Of a stretch of DNA of 64,000 bases, positions 34,551-45,018 are shown piece by piece. The notes below the pieces were generated by a model that was not told the origin of the DNA, did no database searches, and saw nothing but the letters and a program-made list of their open reading frames with translations. The stretch comes from Pocillopora verrucosa (lineage: Eukaryota > Cnidaria > Anthozoa > Scleractinia > Pocilloporidae), in contig NC_089320.1 of NCBI RefSeq assembly GCF_036669915.1, positions 7,267,440-7,331,439 on the forward strand. The letters run 5' to 3'. Positions within the stretch are counted from its first letter, which is position 1; every line of letters begins with the position of its first letter. Position numbers and translations under genes: made by a program.

Positions 34551-34609
34551 ACTTTCAAAATTAAAAATCGTCACGCTGTTATTTAGTGCCACCTGCAACG
34601 TTCCATGGT

Positions 34610-35425
34610 TCTTTCTGAAACATTTGGTCTCACTCCCAGCGTCAGTCAATAGCATGCTGCACCGAAAACATTTTAGGGTCAGAACATGCCCACAAATCTT
34701 TCGCTCTATTGTAGAAATCCCTAGCGAAAGTTCTGCATCCTTGATTTCGCAATGAGGAAAGTTATGGTTCACAATTTGACGAAGCCGTAGTCAATGGAAG
34801 TCTTAGATATTACTTGAACAGTTTTCCGGAACTAACTGAGACCAAAAGACATTAAATACAAAAAGGCATTTAAAACAATTATTGTAATCGCAAGTGTGAG
34901 GGCCATGTAGATTTTGAAAGAGACCTGCAGGTGTATAATCACCTCGTGAAGCGCGAATTCCAAGTTTGCTTTGTGCCTTCCGATCTCAAAAGTCACTGTC
35001 AAAGAAAAGGATGAGAAAGTTCTAACATGCAAGAGCCCAAAAACTGCCGGTCCAACGAAATGAGTTTCGCAACCATTCAAAGGTTTGGACCAAGGCTTTG
35101 TGTGTAAACAACTACAAAATAAAAATCAATGCTGATAACGTAATGCACAGAGGCTAAAAACGAAATGATATTTATACTTCAGAATGGGAGTTACAGTTAC
35201 CAAATGAAAGTTGATTTTTATTAGGATTGCAACTAGAGGAGGTTTGCATACCCTACTGGCGAGCAAGTCAGCAATCGGTATGCTGTGAAGAAGGTAGGTG
35301 GTTCAAGGGTCGACGAACACAAAGGTTTGTATGAACTGCGACGCAATCCAGTAAGTTATCGAGAATGACAAAAAATTCCAACACCATAGCATTGATAGAG
35401 ATCAGGGCAATACTATATGATAAAA
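34610..35425 (-). pseudogene. GPCR pseudogene of the 31578/40087 family
   Basis: Nucleotide similarity to the intact minus-strand receptor is visible at both ends. 34640-34760 matches the TM7/helix-8 end (GAAAGTTCTGCATCCTTGA against GGAAGTTCTGCATTCTTGA). 35255-35425 matches the N-terminus, TM1 and TM2 (CCAGTAAGTTATCGAGAATG against CCAGTAGGTTACCAAGTGTT). A weaker match near 34870-34920 fits TM6. The frame is broken throughout, and the TM3-TM5 region is missing or unrecognisable. It sits between the two intact paralogues. Confidence 0.7.
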
Positions 35426-35429
35426 TGGG

Positions 35430-36310
35430 TGACAATCATTTTCTTATCTTATAGTTTCTCATTACAGACTGTATGTCTAACATCCGGCCTCACGATACGG
35501 AAACATTTTCTTTAATTTACGTCACATGTTTATTTTTAATTTCTTAAACAGTTCAGTAAATGAGTTGCCTGCATAAAAAAAACATAGCCATTATTCATCA
35601 GCTTATTCCAAAGAACGTAATGTTGACACTTCCTGAGTTAACTTTGAAGAGGACCCATGAAAGCATGAATAAAACCAGAACGGGTTTCATAAAAACGAGC
35701 TCGAGAGATCTCGTCAAAAAAAGACAATTCCGTAGGTATCCTTGACATCTATGAGTGGCTTGCACATTTAACTCCACAAAAATAGTAACCAGTCAACATC
35801 GAGGAAAGTGTGAGTCTCAACAAAACAGAAACCTTCCCCATCTTTCAGTTTTAATTTCCTGTTTTTATCTCTGCGGTTTTTAAGCTGAGAAAGATCACCC
35901 AAACCTTTCCTCTTCCTTGTAGATTATGCCGAGCGTTTAAAACAAGACTATTGTTAAAAGGGATTCAAATTATATTGTTGAGTTTGTGTTTATTTATTGC
36001 CATCTGTGGTTTGAGAAATAAAAATGGCGTTGTACATGTTTGGTTAACGTTATGCATCATAATACATATAAAACATGCAACATCCAATGGTCTCATCCGC
36101 ATTTCACCTGTCAAGTTTGGCAGGCTTCCGGGAAAATTTTCCATTTTAAATTGAAGCGCTGAAGCAAGAAAAAAAATGTTTTTACCTTTTTTCCTATTGG
36201 TGTGGAAGGTCACTCCTTTAGCACTGTGCAATATCAGTCTCAGGCGTTATTTTCCAAAGTTCCGTAATACTTTCGATACCAAATTTCGTGACATGACAAG
36301 CTGAATGGAA
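35430..36310. other. intergenic / 5' flank
   Basis: No supported gene. The right end holds the TATA box of the membrane-protein gene that follows. Confidence 0.35.
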
Positions 36311-36318
36311 TATAAAAG
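36311..36318 (+). promoter_or_regulatory. TATA box
   Basis: TATAAAAG, 38 bases before the ATG at 36357. This predicts a start site near 36340 and a very short 5' leader. Confidence 0.5.
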
Positions 36319-36356
36319 ACCTAAGCGCGTGCATTACTGACAAAACCTGATTTTGC

Positions 36357-38002
36357 ATGAGCGGTTTCACCATGGCAGTTAGTGCCGTGATAGAGTTGCT
36401 CGGACAAATGGCATTTTCTTTCACAAGGAGCGTCATGGAACATTACAACCCTGAAGAACCCGAATTCACTGCTGAATCGTTTGGATTTAATTATTTAGAA
36501 GACTCACGTCGACAGTGGTATTCTTATCCAGTCGATGAATTTATTTATCAGGAGTACGACGACAGAAAAGGCATAAACACAAGCTATCTGGCAGCTAGGA
36601 GTATCAATGTAACGGTTGTAAACGCTTTTTGTACCAAGGAAGAGGAAACACCCAAATCGATTGGCAATCAGCAAGAAGACAGGGCTATGGCGTGGAAGCG
36701 ATTAAGACCATCTTTCCTTCACACCATATCCAAGTCGCTGTACATTGGAGCTCTCATTTCGCTCCTCGCTGCCACCATCTTAGGTGCAGAATATCTGCTC
36801 CTTTCATATGTTTCTTATAAAACATTCGCACATTGTAAATACTCCCAAAGAAATTAATTCCACACAGTGTACAATGGACCATAACAGAATGTGACGTCAT
36901 CGCCTGTGGCATCTTTTATGTCTGTAGCTTTTGTCATACGATATTACTTTTCCTGCAACACCAGATACAAGGATTGAAAACCAACTTGGTCCTGATATGT
37001 TGTCTTTTTTACTGTTTTGACGCACTTTATCGCGTTATTTTACAAGTCATAGGAAGACCTTTCTTCTTGGAGTCCTCTGTATATAAAGTTCCTATGTACG
37101 TGTTGTATGCAGCCAGTTATTGCCTCCAGTTGTGTTATCTTGCGAGGAAATTTGGCATGCGTTCAAGACCAAGAGAAGCCAGTTTGATATGTAAGCTGGT
37201 CACACCATTAATTTTCGCGTTTACTGTCGCCTCCGCTGCTGTATATTTTATTTACCCCGCTTATAAATGGCAACATAAAAGTGGTCATGGTAGGTTGTTA
37301 ATCGCCATATTCTCCCCTCTCATTGGTGTGACTGCTAAAGTCATTTCACGTATATGTGTTCAGCGGTTATGGAACATTACACATCCGGGATATTCATACA
37401 TCTTGCTTGCGCCGTTGTACTTTAGTACAGCGGTTATTTTTCGAGTCTTACAAGCGGAACTGGGCAGTTTGCTGTATATTGCTGCTCTGGGAATTATCCA
37501 TGGCATAACAGAAGTCGTGGAACGAAGTGTAATGGTAGCAGTTGATCATTGTTGTCACCAATTGTGGAGAAGAGAGTTAGCTTCTTGGGGAAGTTTTCGT
37601 ACTCCTCGTCGCGAAAGACTAATGGCCGACATCGCCATCATGAGCATGATGTTTGAATCAACTGCTATAGTTTCTGTCAACGGCTTTTTATTCTTTTATC
37701 AATATTTTTACCTAGAAAACGATTCCCTTTTAACCTTGCTCCGATCTTTTTCCATTACCGTGTTAGTTCAGATGGTGATTGAATGGTTCTTCACGAGTGC
37801 ATCTCTGGCGATCGAAACTCGTTATCAGAATTTGCCAGTAATGGCTGTATGGCAAAGGCGGTGGAAGCGATTCGTTTTGGTAGCATCTGTGACTACGATA
37901 CCAATAGCTATGTGGACGAGCGGAAACTTATTGATGGTTATAAATGAGAATTTTGAAGCCCCTTCAATCGCGAATCGGTCTTGCAAAATGCCTTTCACTT
38001 GA
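36357..38002 (+). CDS. orphan multi-pass membrane protein, split over two frames
   Basis: Two ORFs overlap in a -1 relation. ORF 1 (36357-36857, 166 codons, ATG in an AGCGG context after a TATA box) has an acidic Tyr-rich N-terminus with NTS and NVT glycosylation motifs and a first hydrophobic segment (LYIGALISLLAATILG). ORF 2 is open from 36839 to 38002 (387 codons) without its own convincing ATG. It continues at once with membrane segments (DVIACGIFYVCSFCHTILLF, LVLICCLFYCFDALYRVIL) and several more, about eight in total, plus the motif HGITEVVERS. Together they would make about 545 residues. No introns are apparent. I do not know the family. A one-base indel or assembly error near 36840-36857 is the simplest explanation; recoding is less likely because no standard slippery heptamer is in register. 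Confidence 0.6.
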
Positions 38003-38113
38003 CAAAACAGCAACCATAATTAGACTTATTAGTTTTCTACATTCACAGAGCCTAATGAACACCTTGACGGGCTAAGGCGGTGTCATTAAGGGCCAATTAT
38101 CATTTTACTGCAG

Positions 38114-38198
38114 GCTTTTTCAGTTGTTGGAGGGAATGTTGGGCTGGCAAATGGCCAACGTAATTCCTGCTGTTATTCAACATTTTCAGTCCCCTCAA
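38114..38198 (+). CDS. possible internal exon
   Basis: A TTACTGCAG acceptor, an 85-base open segment reading LFQLLEGMLGWQMANVIPAV, and a GTAAGT donor immediately after. Composition is protein-like. It may be a downstream exon of the membrane gene ending at 38002 or part of a separate gene. No partner exon is proven. Confidence 0.35.
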
Positions 38199-38610
38199 GT
38201 AAGTTTTAATTTATGCAATCAACTATTTCTCTTTGAAAAAATCCCAAGCTTATTTTTTAAGAAATTTCTCTATTGAAATTAACAAACTAGAGCTGTTGTT
38301 ATTTTAAACGGGAAAAGAGGTTTTAAGAGAATTCTCGCCCTGAAAGTGCGTCTTGTAATTTTCTCATCACTCCCGGTCTTACTCTGTAAACAGATTGCAT
38401 TTGTTTGTAGAATAAAAGGAAAAGTGACAAAGTCCTGTCACGTAACTGTCACATCATGCAAAAGATTACGAAAGCATTTCGAATTGGGGAAAAAAACTAT
38501 TCTTTGCGCATACAGATCGGTCTAAACCGTGACCAAATGATTTAGAAAGATTACAGCCCGAGAGCATGCAATGGAAACTGAACGACGGACTGTGCTAAAC
38601 GGGTAAATGA

Positions 38611-39105
38611 ACTGACTTTGTGACAAACGACGGAATCATTTTTAAACGTAACCTAGCTGTTCACAAAAAGAAACATTGCTTCAAAACAAATCCCGCTAAA
38701 GCAAATTGTGTTTTCAAAGAAAAACTCATCTCGCGCGACGAAGAATCTGGTTTGTTTATCAACGGAGAAAGAATACAACTTTTACCACTTTTTGCTGAGG
38801 CCACGAGCAATCGTATTAGTGAAAAATGGAATGAGTTAACTGACGAAAGAGTGATTGTGTTAAAATTTTACCGGGAAGAAGGAGAAAGTGGAACATTAAA
38901 TGAAGAGAGGGAGGCCAATTGGTGGACGAAAAGTGCGGTGAGGAGATTAAAGAGCTCCGTCACAACCCCCGACAGGCCGACAAATCAAGTGCCGTCTGAA
39001 GACAGTGCCCGAATGAAGGGAAAAGAAACCGAACAGAAGATACCGAACCAGTCAGTATTCCGCAACACACTCAACGTCTCTAATATTGATACTAGTCTCA
39101 CTTAG
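38611..39105 (+). CDS. unrecognised exon-like ORF
   Basis: An open frame of 165 codons, Lys/Glu-rich and hydrophilic (EKLISRDEESGLFINGERIQ, then NEEREANWWTKSAVRRLK, ending DTSLT-stop). It has no early ATG, so it must be a spliced exon (possible AG acceptors near 38654, 38668 and 38699) or a decayed gene. No domain is recognised. The preceding 85-base exon at 38114 has a good donor and could join it. Confidence 0.4.
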   Translation, partial: TDFVTNDGIIFKRNLAVHKKKHCFKTNPAKANCVFKEKLISRDEESGLFINGERIQLLPLFAEATSNRISEKWNELTDERVIVLKFYREEGESGTLNEEREANWWTKSAVRRLKSSVTTPDRPTNQVPSEDSARMKGKETEQKIPNQSVFRNTLNVSNIDTSLT

Positions 39106-39670
39106 CAGGCTAGAGTTGTTCTTGCTTACTATCTTGCTAGATATTCGAAGCGCATAATAATATGCTTAATTTTGGTCATTAATGTTTTGAAATGAACTAA
39201 TTAAGCTTGAGAGCCACCTCATTTGTCGGTGAACAGAAGGTTGATTACTTCCTACCCGCCTGTATCTGCCTTGCAAACTATTCAGTTTATATTGGCCAAT
39301 TACAAGAGCTTCGAAAGGAGCGTCTTGAGTTCAAAGCAAGGGAGGGGTAATACATAATTTGTGCATTTTTCAATTTTCTTTTATCGCAATTGAATTTTTT
39401 CTAGGTATAATAAAGAATGAGAGGAATTTAGAACTAAATGGGCTGTTGGAATCTGGCCAAGATTAATTTTATTCCATTCAAACAACAACATCATTATCTT
39501 AATGTGTTATTCGAGGTTTTCTGAAGAAACATTTGAAAATATATTGACCGTCGATATTAAAAAACCAGCCGTGTTAGCTAAAATAAGAGCAATTTTAAAT
39601 TTTTCATAGAATTTCACACACATAACGTGACTAAGAAATATCTTTATCATTTCGAGTCAGTTAATTAAGA
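39106..39670. other. intergenic, nothing recognised
   Basis: AT-rich, without an ORF or repeat that I can support. Confidence 0.4.
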
Positions 39671-39673
39671 ATT

Positions 39674-39727
39674 TTTACCTGCTTTACGCGGAAAATTAAG
39701 ATTAATTTTCCGTGTAAAGCAGGTAAA
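39674..39727. repeat. 26-bp near-perfect hairpin with 2-base loop
   Basis: Arms 39674-39699 and 39702-39727 pair at 25 of 26 positions around a GA spacer. The arms begin TTTACCTGCTTTAC. The strand-symmetric structure is followed closely by a second inverted repeat. It may be the collapsed remains of a short inverted-repeat element. Confidence 0.8.
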
Positions 39728-39773
39728 CCAGTACTGGGCGAATAACGATGCCGAGGCGTTGTAGCGCAAAGGA

Positions 39774-39926
39774 CAATATTGGGATCAATATCAGTATCTG
39801 GGCAACTGCCCACCTACTCCTCCCCTAACTCAACAACAGTCAATTGACAACAAGTTAAGTTTAATTTTGGTTTAGGGGAGGGGTAGGTGGGCAGTTGCCC
39901 AGATACTAATATTGATCCCAATATTG
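39774..39926. mobile_element. 153-bp foldback MITE
   Basis: Arms 39774-39828 and 39872-39926 pair at 53 of 55 positions (CAATATTGGGATCAATAT at the outer end, GGGCAACTGCCC inside) around a 43-base centre. It encodes nothing. I recall nearly identical sequence as an abundant repeat in stony corals; this is memory, not a search result. It lies about 160 bases upstream of the GPCR at 40087 and could sit in that gene's promoter. Confidence 0.8.
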
Positions 39927-40086
39927 ACCTTATAATCTACTTTCCCGCCCACACTCTCTTTCTTTTTTTAGTTCCTGCCTCGCCTTTACCAAATTGTCAT
40001 AAGCACTTGGTTATAACGAACAACATTAACTGTTGTGTTAAGTTCGTGTTTCCTTCGCTCAGTGTCGTGCAACGTTTTCAGATGCT

Positions 40087-41025
40087 ATGAATGTCACTGT
40101 TAATCATCCAGCGTTTAATGTCTCGCATGAAGAATGTTCTCTCTCAGTTGCTCATGGTATCACCCTGATATCAATCAATTCTATCTTGTGTGTTTTGGGA
40201 ACATTTGGTAACATACTGGTTTGCGTGGCAGTTTCCATAAATCTTCGTCTTCGCCGACCGTCAAACTTCCTTCTTTTCAGCTTAGCCATCGCCGATTTGA
40301 TCGTCACCATGGTTTGTGAGCCTCTTGTTGTAGCCATCCTCGCTAAGATCACGTTCGTCAAGGACTGTGCAGCCAACTTGGAACTATTGTACAAGATAAC
40401 ATCCAGAGTGTCCTGCTCTGCTTCAGTGGTGCACCTGGCAGCGATCAGTGTGGATCGTCTGTTAGCCGTGATGTATCCTCTCGGTCATGAGATCATGATG
40501 CAGAAGTACGGGCTGAAGATTATGATCATCGCTTGTTGGACCTTCTCCTTGGCGGTTCCTGTCATTAGCGCCGTTGTTCCAGATTCCTTCCCAAAAGCTT
40601 TTCTTGGAGCAGGGACCTTCGCCGCGAGTTACATCATCATTATAGTGTCCTATTCGCTGATCATGATATTTTTGATCAGATTAAAGAAGAAAAGACGCCA
40701 GAATAAAGGTCAGACACCGTCCGTACACGTCACTTCTCGAGTTGAGGCGCGTGTGGCCTGCACGCTGGCGATAGTAATCGCTGTTTTCACTGCTTGCTGG
40801 TTTCCACTGGTTATCACCTTGTTCGTGGCAGGTAAGCCGCTTATCCAGCCTCAGGGAGTGGCTCACATGTGGATCAGGACTCTTGCTCTGTCAAATTCTG
40901 CCATGAACTTTGCAATCTACACTTTCAGAATCCGAGACTTCTACGAGGCGTATGGCTCGATCTGTCGGAGAATCTGCAGTTTTTTTCTCTGCAGGACTCA
41001 AGCATCGCTAAATTTGCCTCAGTGA
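40087..41025 (+). CDS. class A GPCR, paralogue of the 31578 receptor
   Basis: Intronless, 312 residues, ATG at 40087, with NVT and NVS glycosylation sites in the N-terminus. It shares whole blocks with the minus-strand receptor at 31578-32561: C-SL-VAHG at the N-terminus, LRRPSN-LLFSLAIADLIVTM in TM2, CEPLVVAI, and MWIRTLALSNSA in TM7. Its TM3 motif is SVDRL (123-125), so the Tyr of DRY is Leu, TM6 has CWFP (237-240), and TM7 ends NFAIY (274-278). The TM4-TM5 loop has no cysteine; Cys 17 and Cys 94 match Cys 20 and Cys 97 of the paralogue. The third intracellular loop is short and basic (KKKRRQNK). Ligand unknown. The two receptors and the pseudogene between them mark a local expansion with one inversion. 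Confidence 0.9.
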   Translation: MNVTVNHPAFNVSHEECSLSVAHGITLISINSILCVLGTFGNILVCVAVSINLRLRRPSNFLLFSLAIADLIVTMVCEPLVVAILAKITFVKDCAANLELLYKITSRVSCSASVVHLAAISVDRLLAVMYPLGHEIMMQKYGLKIMIIACWTFSLAVPVISAVVPDSFPKAFLGAGTFAASYIIIIVSYSLIMIFLIRLKKKRRQNKGQTPSVHVTSRVEARVACTLAIVIAVFTACWFPLVITLFVAGKPLIQPQGVAHMWIRTLALSNSAMNFAIYTFRIRDFYEAYGSICRRICSFFLCRTQASLNLPQ

Positions 41026-41029
41026 TTGT

Positions 41030-41700
41030 TTTTATTAGTGAGCTGTTGGTCAAATTCAGTCAACATAATATCAAATTGAGATGCACGGTGCTATTTCGCT
41101 AAAGCATACTATAACAGCTTGAAATATTTGCCAAGGACTCTCTGAGTTTTCAGGAAATGACGTCGCAATCAAAAAGGCGGAAAGTGGGCACCTCAACACC
41201 TAGTGCTTAATTGTGGAGATAACCAAAATTGGCTATTTCCTCAATTCAATATATGAACTGAAGGATCTCAAAGGCTTACAAGGGTTACTCGAGAAATAGG
41301 TGAATGAATTGATTAATCACTTGATTCACTGGTGCTAAACAAATTGTAAGACCTAGATCCTATCATCTGTTGTCATTATGGGGTAAGATGAAGCCATGGC
41401 TTTGATTAAACTATTCTGAATTAAGCTATTCTAGGTCAAATTGATTCTGTCGCTTTCATTGAGATAGTTGATTGGCATTGATCTATGTGCTAGACCAAGA
41501 TAAATGCTGAGTAATAAGAGAAAATGATTAACTTGTGAGGGTAAAGGAACACAACAGATGATAAAGAAAATATTTAAAAGTACAGATGAACATATGTATC
41601 GCTTGCATCTACTTTTACTTTTATAACATTTCCTTTTAAAGCGCTATATCAAAATATGAAAAACATGAGAGATGGAGGAGGCTGATTATATAACTAGTAA
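41030..41700. other. intergenic, nothing recognised
   Basis: 3' flank of the plus-strand GPCR. No repeat or gene is supported. Confidence 0.35.
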
Positions 41701-41710
41701 TTTATCAGGA

Positions 41711-41809
41711 GAGGCTCTCCGCTGTCATGGTCGAGAAGTAAAAGAGAGGCTCTCCGCTGACAGGGTCAAGATGTGAAGAAGAGGCTCTCCGTTGGTTGAC
41801 GGAGATATC
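41711..41809 (+). repeat. three 35-bp direct repeats with GAGAGGCTCTC core
   Basis: GAGGCTCTCCG starts at 41711, 41746 and 41781, an exact 35-base period. The flanking GA makes the first two cores near-palindromic (GAGAGGCTCTC). Between the cores the copies diverge. A CRE-like TGACGTCA follows at 41820-41827. Confidence 0.75.
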
Positions 41810-41819
41810 AGACCTGGGA

Positions 41820-41827
41820 TGACGTCA
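41820..41827. promoter_or_regulatory. CRE-like palindrome
   Basis: TGACGTCA, the consensus full site for CREB/ATF factors, immediately after the 35-bp repeat array. With the repeats it might form a regulatory unit, but no promoter is defined here. Confidence 0.3.
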
Positions 41828-41829
41828 GT

Positions 41830-42493
41830 GAATTGTATTACGGACAGTAAGAATTAAACTTTTCTTTCATATTTGTATCCTCAACATTCACTCCTACGCT
41901 GTACAAAAGCTAAATTTGTGAATTAATTCACCAATTTTATCATAATTTCCTTTCACTTGACGATGAAAGGTGCTCAAAGAGAATTTTTTGTTAACGCAAG
42001 GATTCGCGGTTTTCTTGCGTCCGCGTTGTCGTAACTCTCGCGATTCAGCGAACTGCTAGAAAGCACTGAACGGCTGAATTATAATATCTTAGTTACATGT
42101 GTATAGTTTGCATTCAGTGTTCTGTTTTCTTCATGAACCCCGTTTACTCTACTTTCAGTTCGAATAAATCGCAAAGATCAGATATAGCACTAAGTCGACC
42201 TCAAAGGAAACCTTATTTGAAGCATAAATAAACAGAATTTACAATTCTCATGTTCAAGCACATGCACTATTTTTCGATGTTCATTTCTGTAGTTGATCTG
42301 AATACCGCACACATTCTCCAATCTTTCCGTCAAAAAGCACTCATTTCGATAAACTTGCGTCGGCTCGACAAATTGAGGACTTAAAAAAAACACGAAATAC
42401 ACCAAGTGAAGGACCTAAAGAGTTAGTAGTTCGCTATGATAATACATGCGACACTAGCAAAGTCACCAAATGTCCCGAGGCGCTGTGTTATTG
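41830..42493. other. intergenic
   Basis: 3' side of the orphan minus-strand ORF. A 71-residue minus-strand ORF at 42190-42405 has no recognisable content. Confidence 0.35.
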
Positions 42494-43072
42494 TCATTTA
42501 GTAGTTCTCTGTTTTTGTTCCTTGGGTATCGGCAACCTGTACGAACACCCAAGCGATGGTATATCGACAGGTTTAAGTAATTTCTTTCCTCCCTTCGGCA
42601 AACTGTCCAAATCCACGCTGAATTTTTCCGCGGCTTTGAAATTAAAACCAGTCTGGAATTTTGGAGTGTCATGTCTATCAATATTATCCTTTCGTTTTAT
42701 CCAGTTGTGACTCTGTCTCCAACATTTTGAGCTCTCTATCTGCGGTAGTCGGCCTTGTTTGAGGCCGTGAAAGCGGTTGTGATATTGAGCTATTTCGTAG
42801 CGTTGGTTTATCCCAAGGTTATTGCTCAATTGGCGAATTCGTTTAAGTTCGTCGTCCAACAAAATAACAATATCTGTATTGCTGTGATCTGACAGCGAAC
42901 CTTGTAGGAAAGGAGAATGTAAGCCGCGTTCGGACGAAACCACACTACTTTTGTCGTTTGGCAATGGTGGTAGTCTGTTCTTGAACGACAGAAGAGGTTT
43001 GCTAAATTTCTTAGGATTATGGCCTTTGTTGTCGAAGCCGTTGTAACCATTTTTGATGACAATATCCGCCAT
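42494..43072 (-). CDS. orphan 192-residue protein
   Basis: A single intronless ORF from the ATG at 43072. It is basic and polar, with no membrane segment or signal peptide. Visible segments are MADIVIKNGYNGFDNKGH, a Pro patch (NRLPPLPNDKS), DIVILLDDELKRIRQLSNN (a likely short helix), and a Lys/Gly-rich end (SLPKGGKKLLKPVDIP). I do not recognise a family. Small Pro/Tyr-containing proteins of this size are often ciliary or microtubule associated, and the rootletin-like gene is 2 kb upstream on the same strand, but this is only a positional hint. Confidence 0.55.
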   Translation of the reverse strand: MADIVIKNGYNGFDNKGHNPKKFSKPLLSFKNRLPPLPNDKSSVVSSERGLHSPFLQGSLSDHSNTDIVILLDDELKRIRQLSNNLGINQRYEIAQYHNRFHGLKQGRLPQIESSKCWRQSHNWIKRKDNIDRHDTPKFQTGFNFKAAEKFSVDLDSLPKGGKKLLKPVDIPSLGCSYRLPIPKEQKQRTTK

Positions 43073-45018
43073 TGTGTTTTGCTTCTTTAGAAATCTCTAT
43101 AATACAAAAGGAACAATTGTATTTGCTCCATTTGAATTCACGCGACCGCAAGATCTTAGCAACCTCAAACTTTCGTTGAACTTGAAGTTTACTATTCAAA
43201 GTGTATCAAACCTGAGAAGGCAACCTCAAAATAAACTCCGTACTAATCCGATAACATTCTTTTAAGGACAAATGGTTGCCTAGCTGCCGCGTTAACAGAT
43301 GGTCGAAATAATTATTAACTGCTAGCTTCGTTTGCATAAGACAAAATCACTTTGTAAACATAATTAACCCGTGAGATTTCACTGGCCGACACGACGTGCT
43401 TTTAAAACGGAGGAGAAACCACATTGCTTGTCCATTTACTTCCCTCTTTCATTGGAAATCTGAAAACAAATAGAATGATTATTACTTGTGTCGCCGTACG
43501 ACAACTTCATGCCCGTACGGTAACGCAACTCTGACCTCTCTCTAATGGAAAACAAAAGAGAGTACGGTTAAGTTATCTTGTATTTCTAAACAACCAAACA
43601 CCAAATCTAATTAAAAGAATAGTCAAATAACGAGTGGTTATTTTTAAGTATGAATGTACTTGTCCAACTCTTCTGAAAAGGAAGCCGTCAAATCGAGTTG
43701 GGGGTGGAGGAGGGTCTATACTTGAGTTGGGGGGAGGGGGGAGGGGGGAGGGTCTGTTGGAGTGTATTCAGCGGTTCTAAGGTTGATGTATTCTATTGAG
43801 ACAAAATTCCTACACTTATTTCCGACACGTTTGATCCGATTTCGAAAGAATTTAGAAACGACTTTTCTTTGATTTCAATAAGACGTTTCACATCCCTAAA
43901 GCATTTTCTAATGACCACGCACCCTTTCGGCCGCTGTCCGCCATAGCATCTCCTTTTATCAAAGTGCCCCTTCCATCAACCCTCTCTTTGGCTTCAGTTA
44001 TAACTGATTCCTAACACTAGCATGGCCGATCCTTTCGGGCCGGGGATCTCGACTGGGAAGACCCCCAGGGATAAATCTCTTTCCTCCCACCCTAGCTTCG
44101 GTCAACTTAAATACACTGGAATAGTCCTTGAAGATATTTGCTGCTTCGAATTTCATGTCGGAAGTTTCTCACATTGAATCACAAAATCAGCTGATACTGT
44201 GAGGAGATCGGTTTAATCTAAATGCACGCTACAACAAACTCAGCTGGATCAACACAGGGTAACCTCTATCAATTCTGCAATAAAACTATCGTTGAAAGTT
44301 GCAAAGCAATCAGAGAGGACACGTTTCATTGAAAAAAAAAACGCAACGTAGGTACGAACACCACAAAATATGATTATGGACGGAAGTTTAAAGTGTATTA
44401 TTACAAATTGTGCATTCTTCTGGTGTTATCCTAAGTACACGTATAATTTTCTCTTATAGATAGATCGAAACTCTCTCTTACGACGAATATGAAATCTTTT
44501 GTACCATAAGTGTTGACAAACTGAGAGGTTGAAGTCGAAAAGCTTGACTGTGTACAGGGTCACGAATGATACCTTCATCATAAAACCCCTATCAATAAAA
44601 TATCTACAATCTGAAAAGAAGGATTGTAGATGAAGTCACAGAATGATCAAGAAATATTACTGTACATAGCGTGAACAGAAGCGATCTCAGGCGCATAAAC
44701 CAAAAAATCACAATTCTATTTTCTAAAACACGGTTATATCCTGCCTAACTATTTAATCCGAATAAATTCAGTTGGAATGTTATTTAATTGAAAATGCGTC
44801 GGCAATCACGCAGTTTACAGATATTTGATTTCGACTCGTGCGAATTTAAATTATACACATTATTAAAATTACCTCTGGCTTCCTATACAAGACGAAATTA
44901 TCACGATTTGCATTGATTTAAGCATTTCTTAAACAATTCATTCTTTTCTTTTTCTCTCAAACGGTTGCACGCAACGGTCCATTTAACACATTGTAGTAAG
45001 ATGCACACACCTTTGATA
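43073..45018. other. intergenic between orphan ORF and rootletin-like gene
   Basis: No supported gene. It contains the G-rich quadruplex motif at 43729-43752. The right end is the 3' flank of the rootletin-like gene. Confidence 0.4.
43729..43752 (+). other. G-quadruplex motif
   Basis: Three runs of six G and a final run of three, each separated by a single A, which is a textbook four-run G4 pattern with minimal loops. Another G-rich patch precedes it at 43699-43713. Confidence 0.7.

Noticed and set aside
36839-36857. Programmed -1 ribosomal frameshift signal
   Set aside because: The overlap contains no X-XXY-YYZ heptamer in register with ORF 1, so an indel or assembly error is simpler.
39887-40090. 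67-residue ORF before the GPCR
   Set aside because: Begins inside the foldback MITE arm and ends in the receptor leader; no protein-like features.
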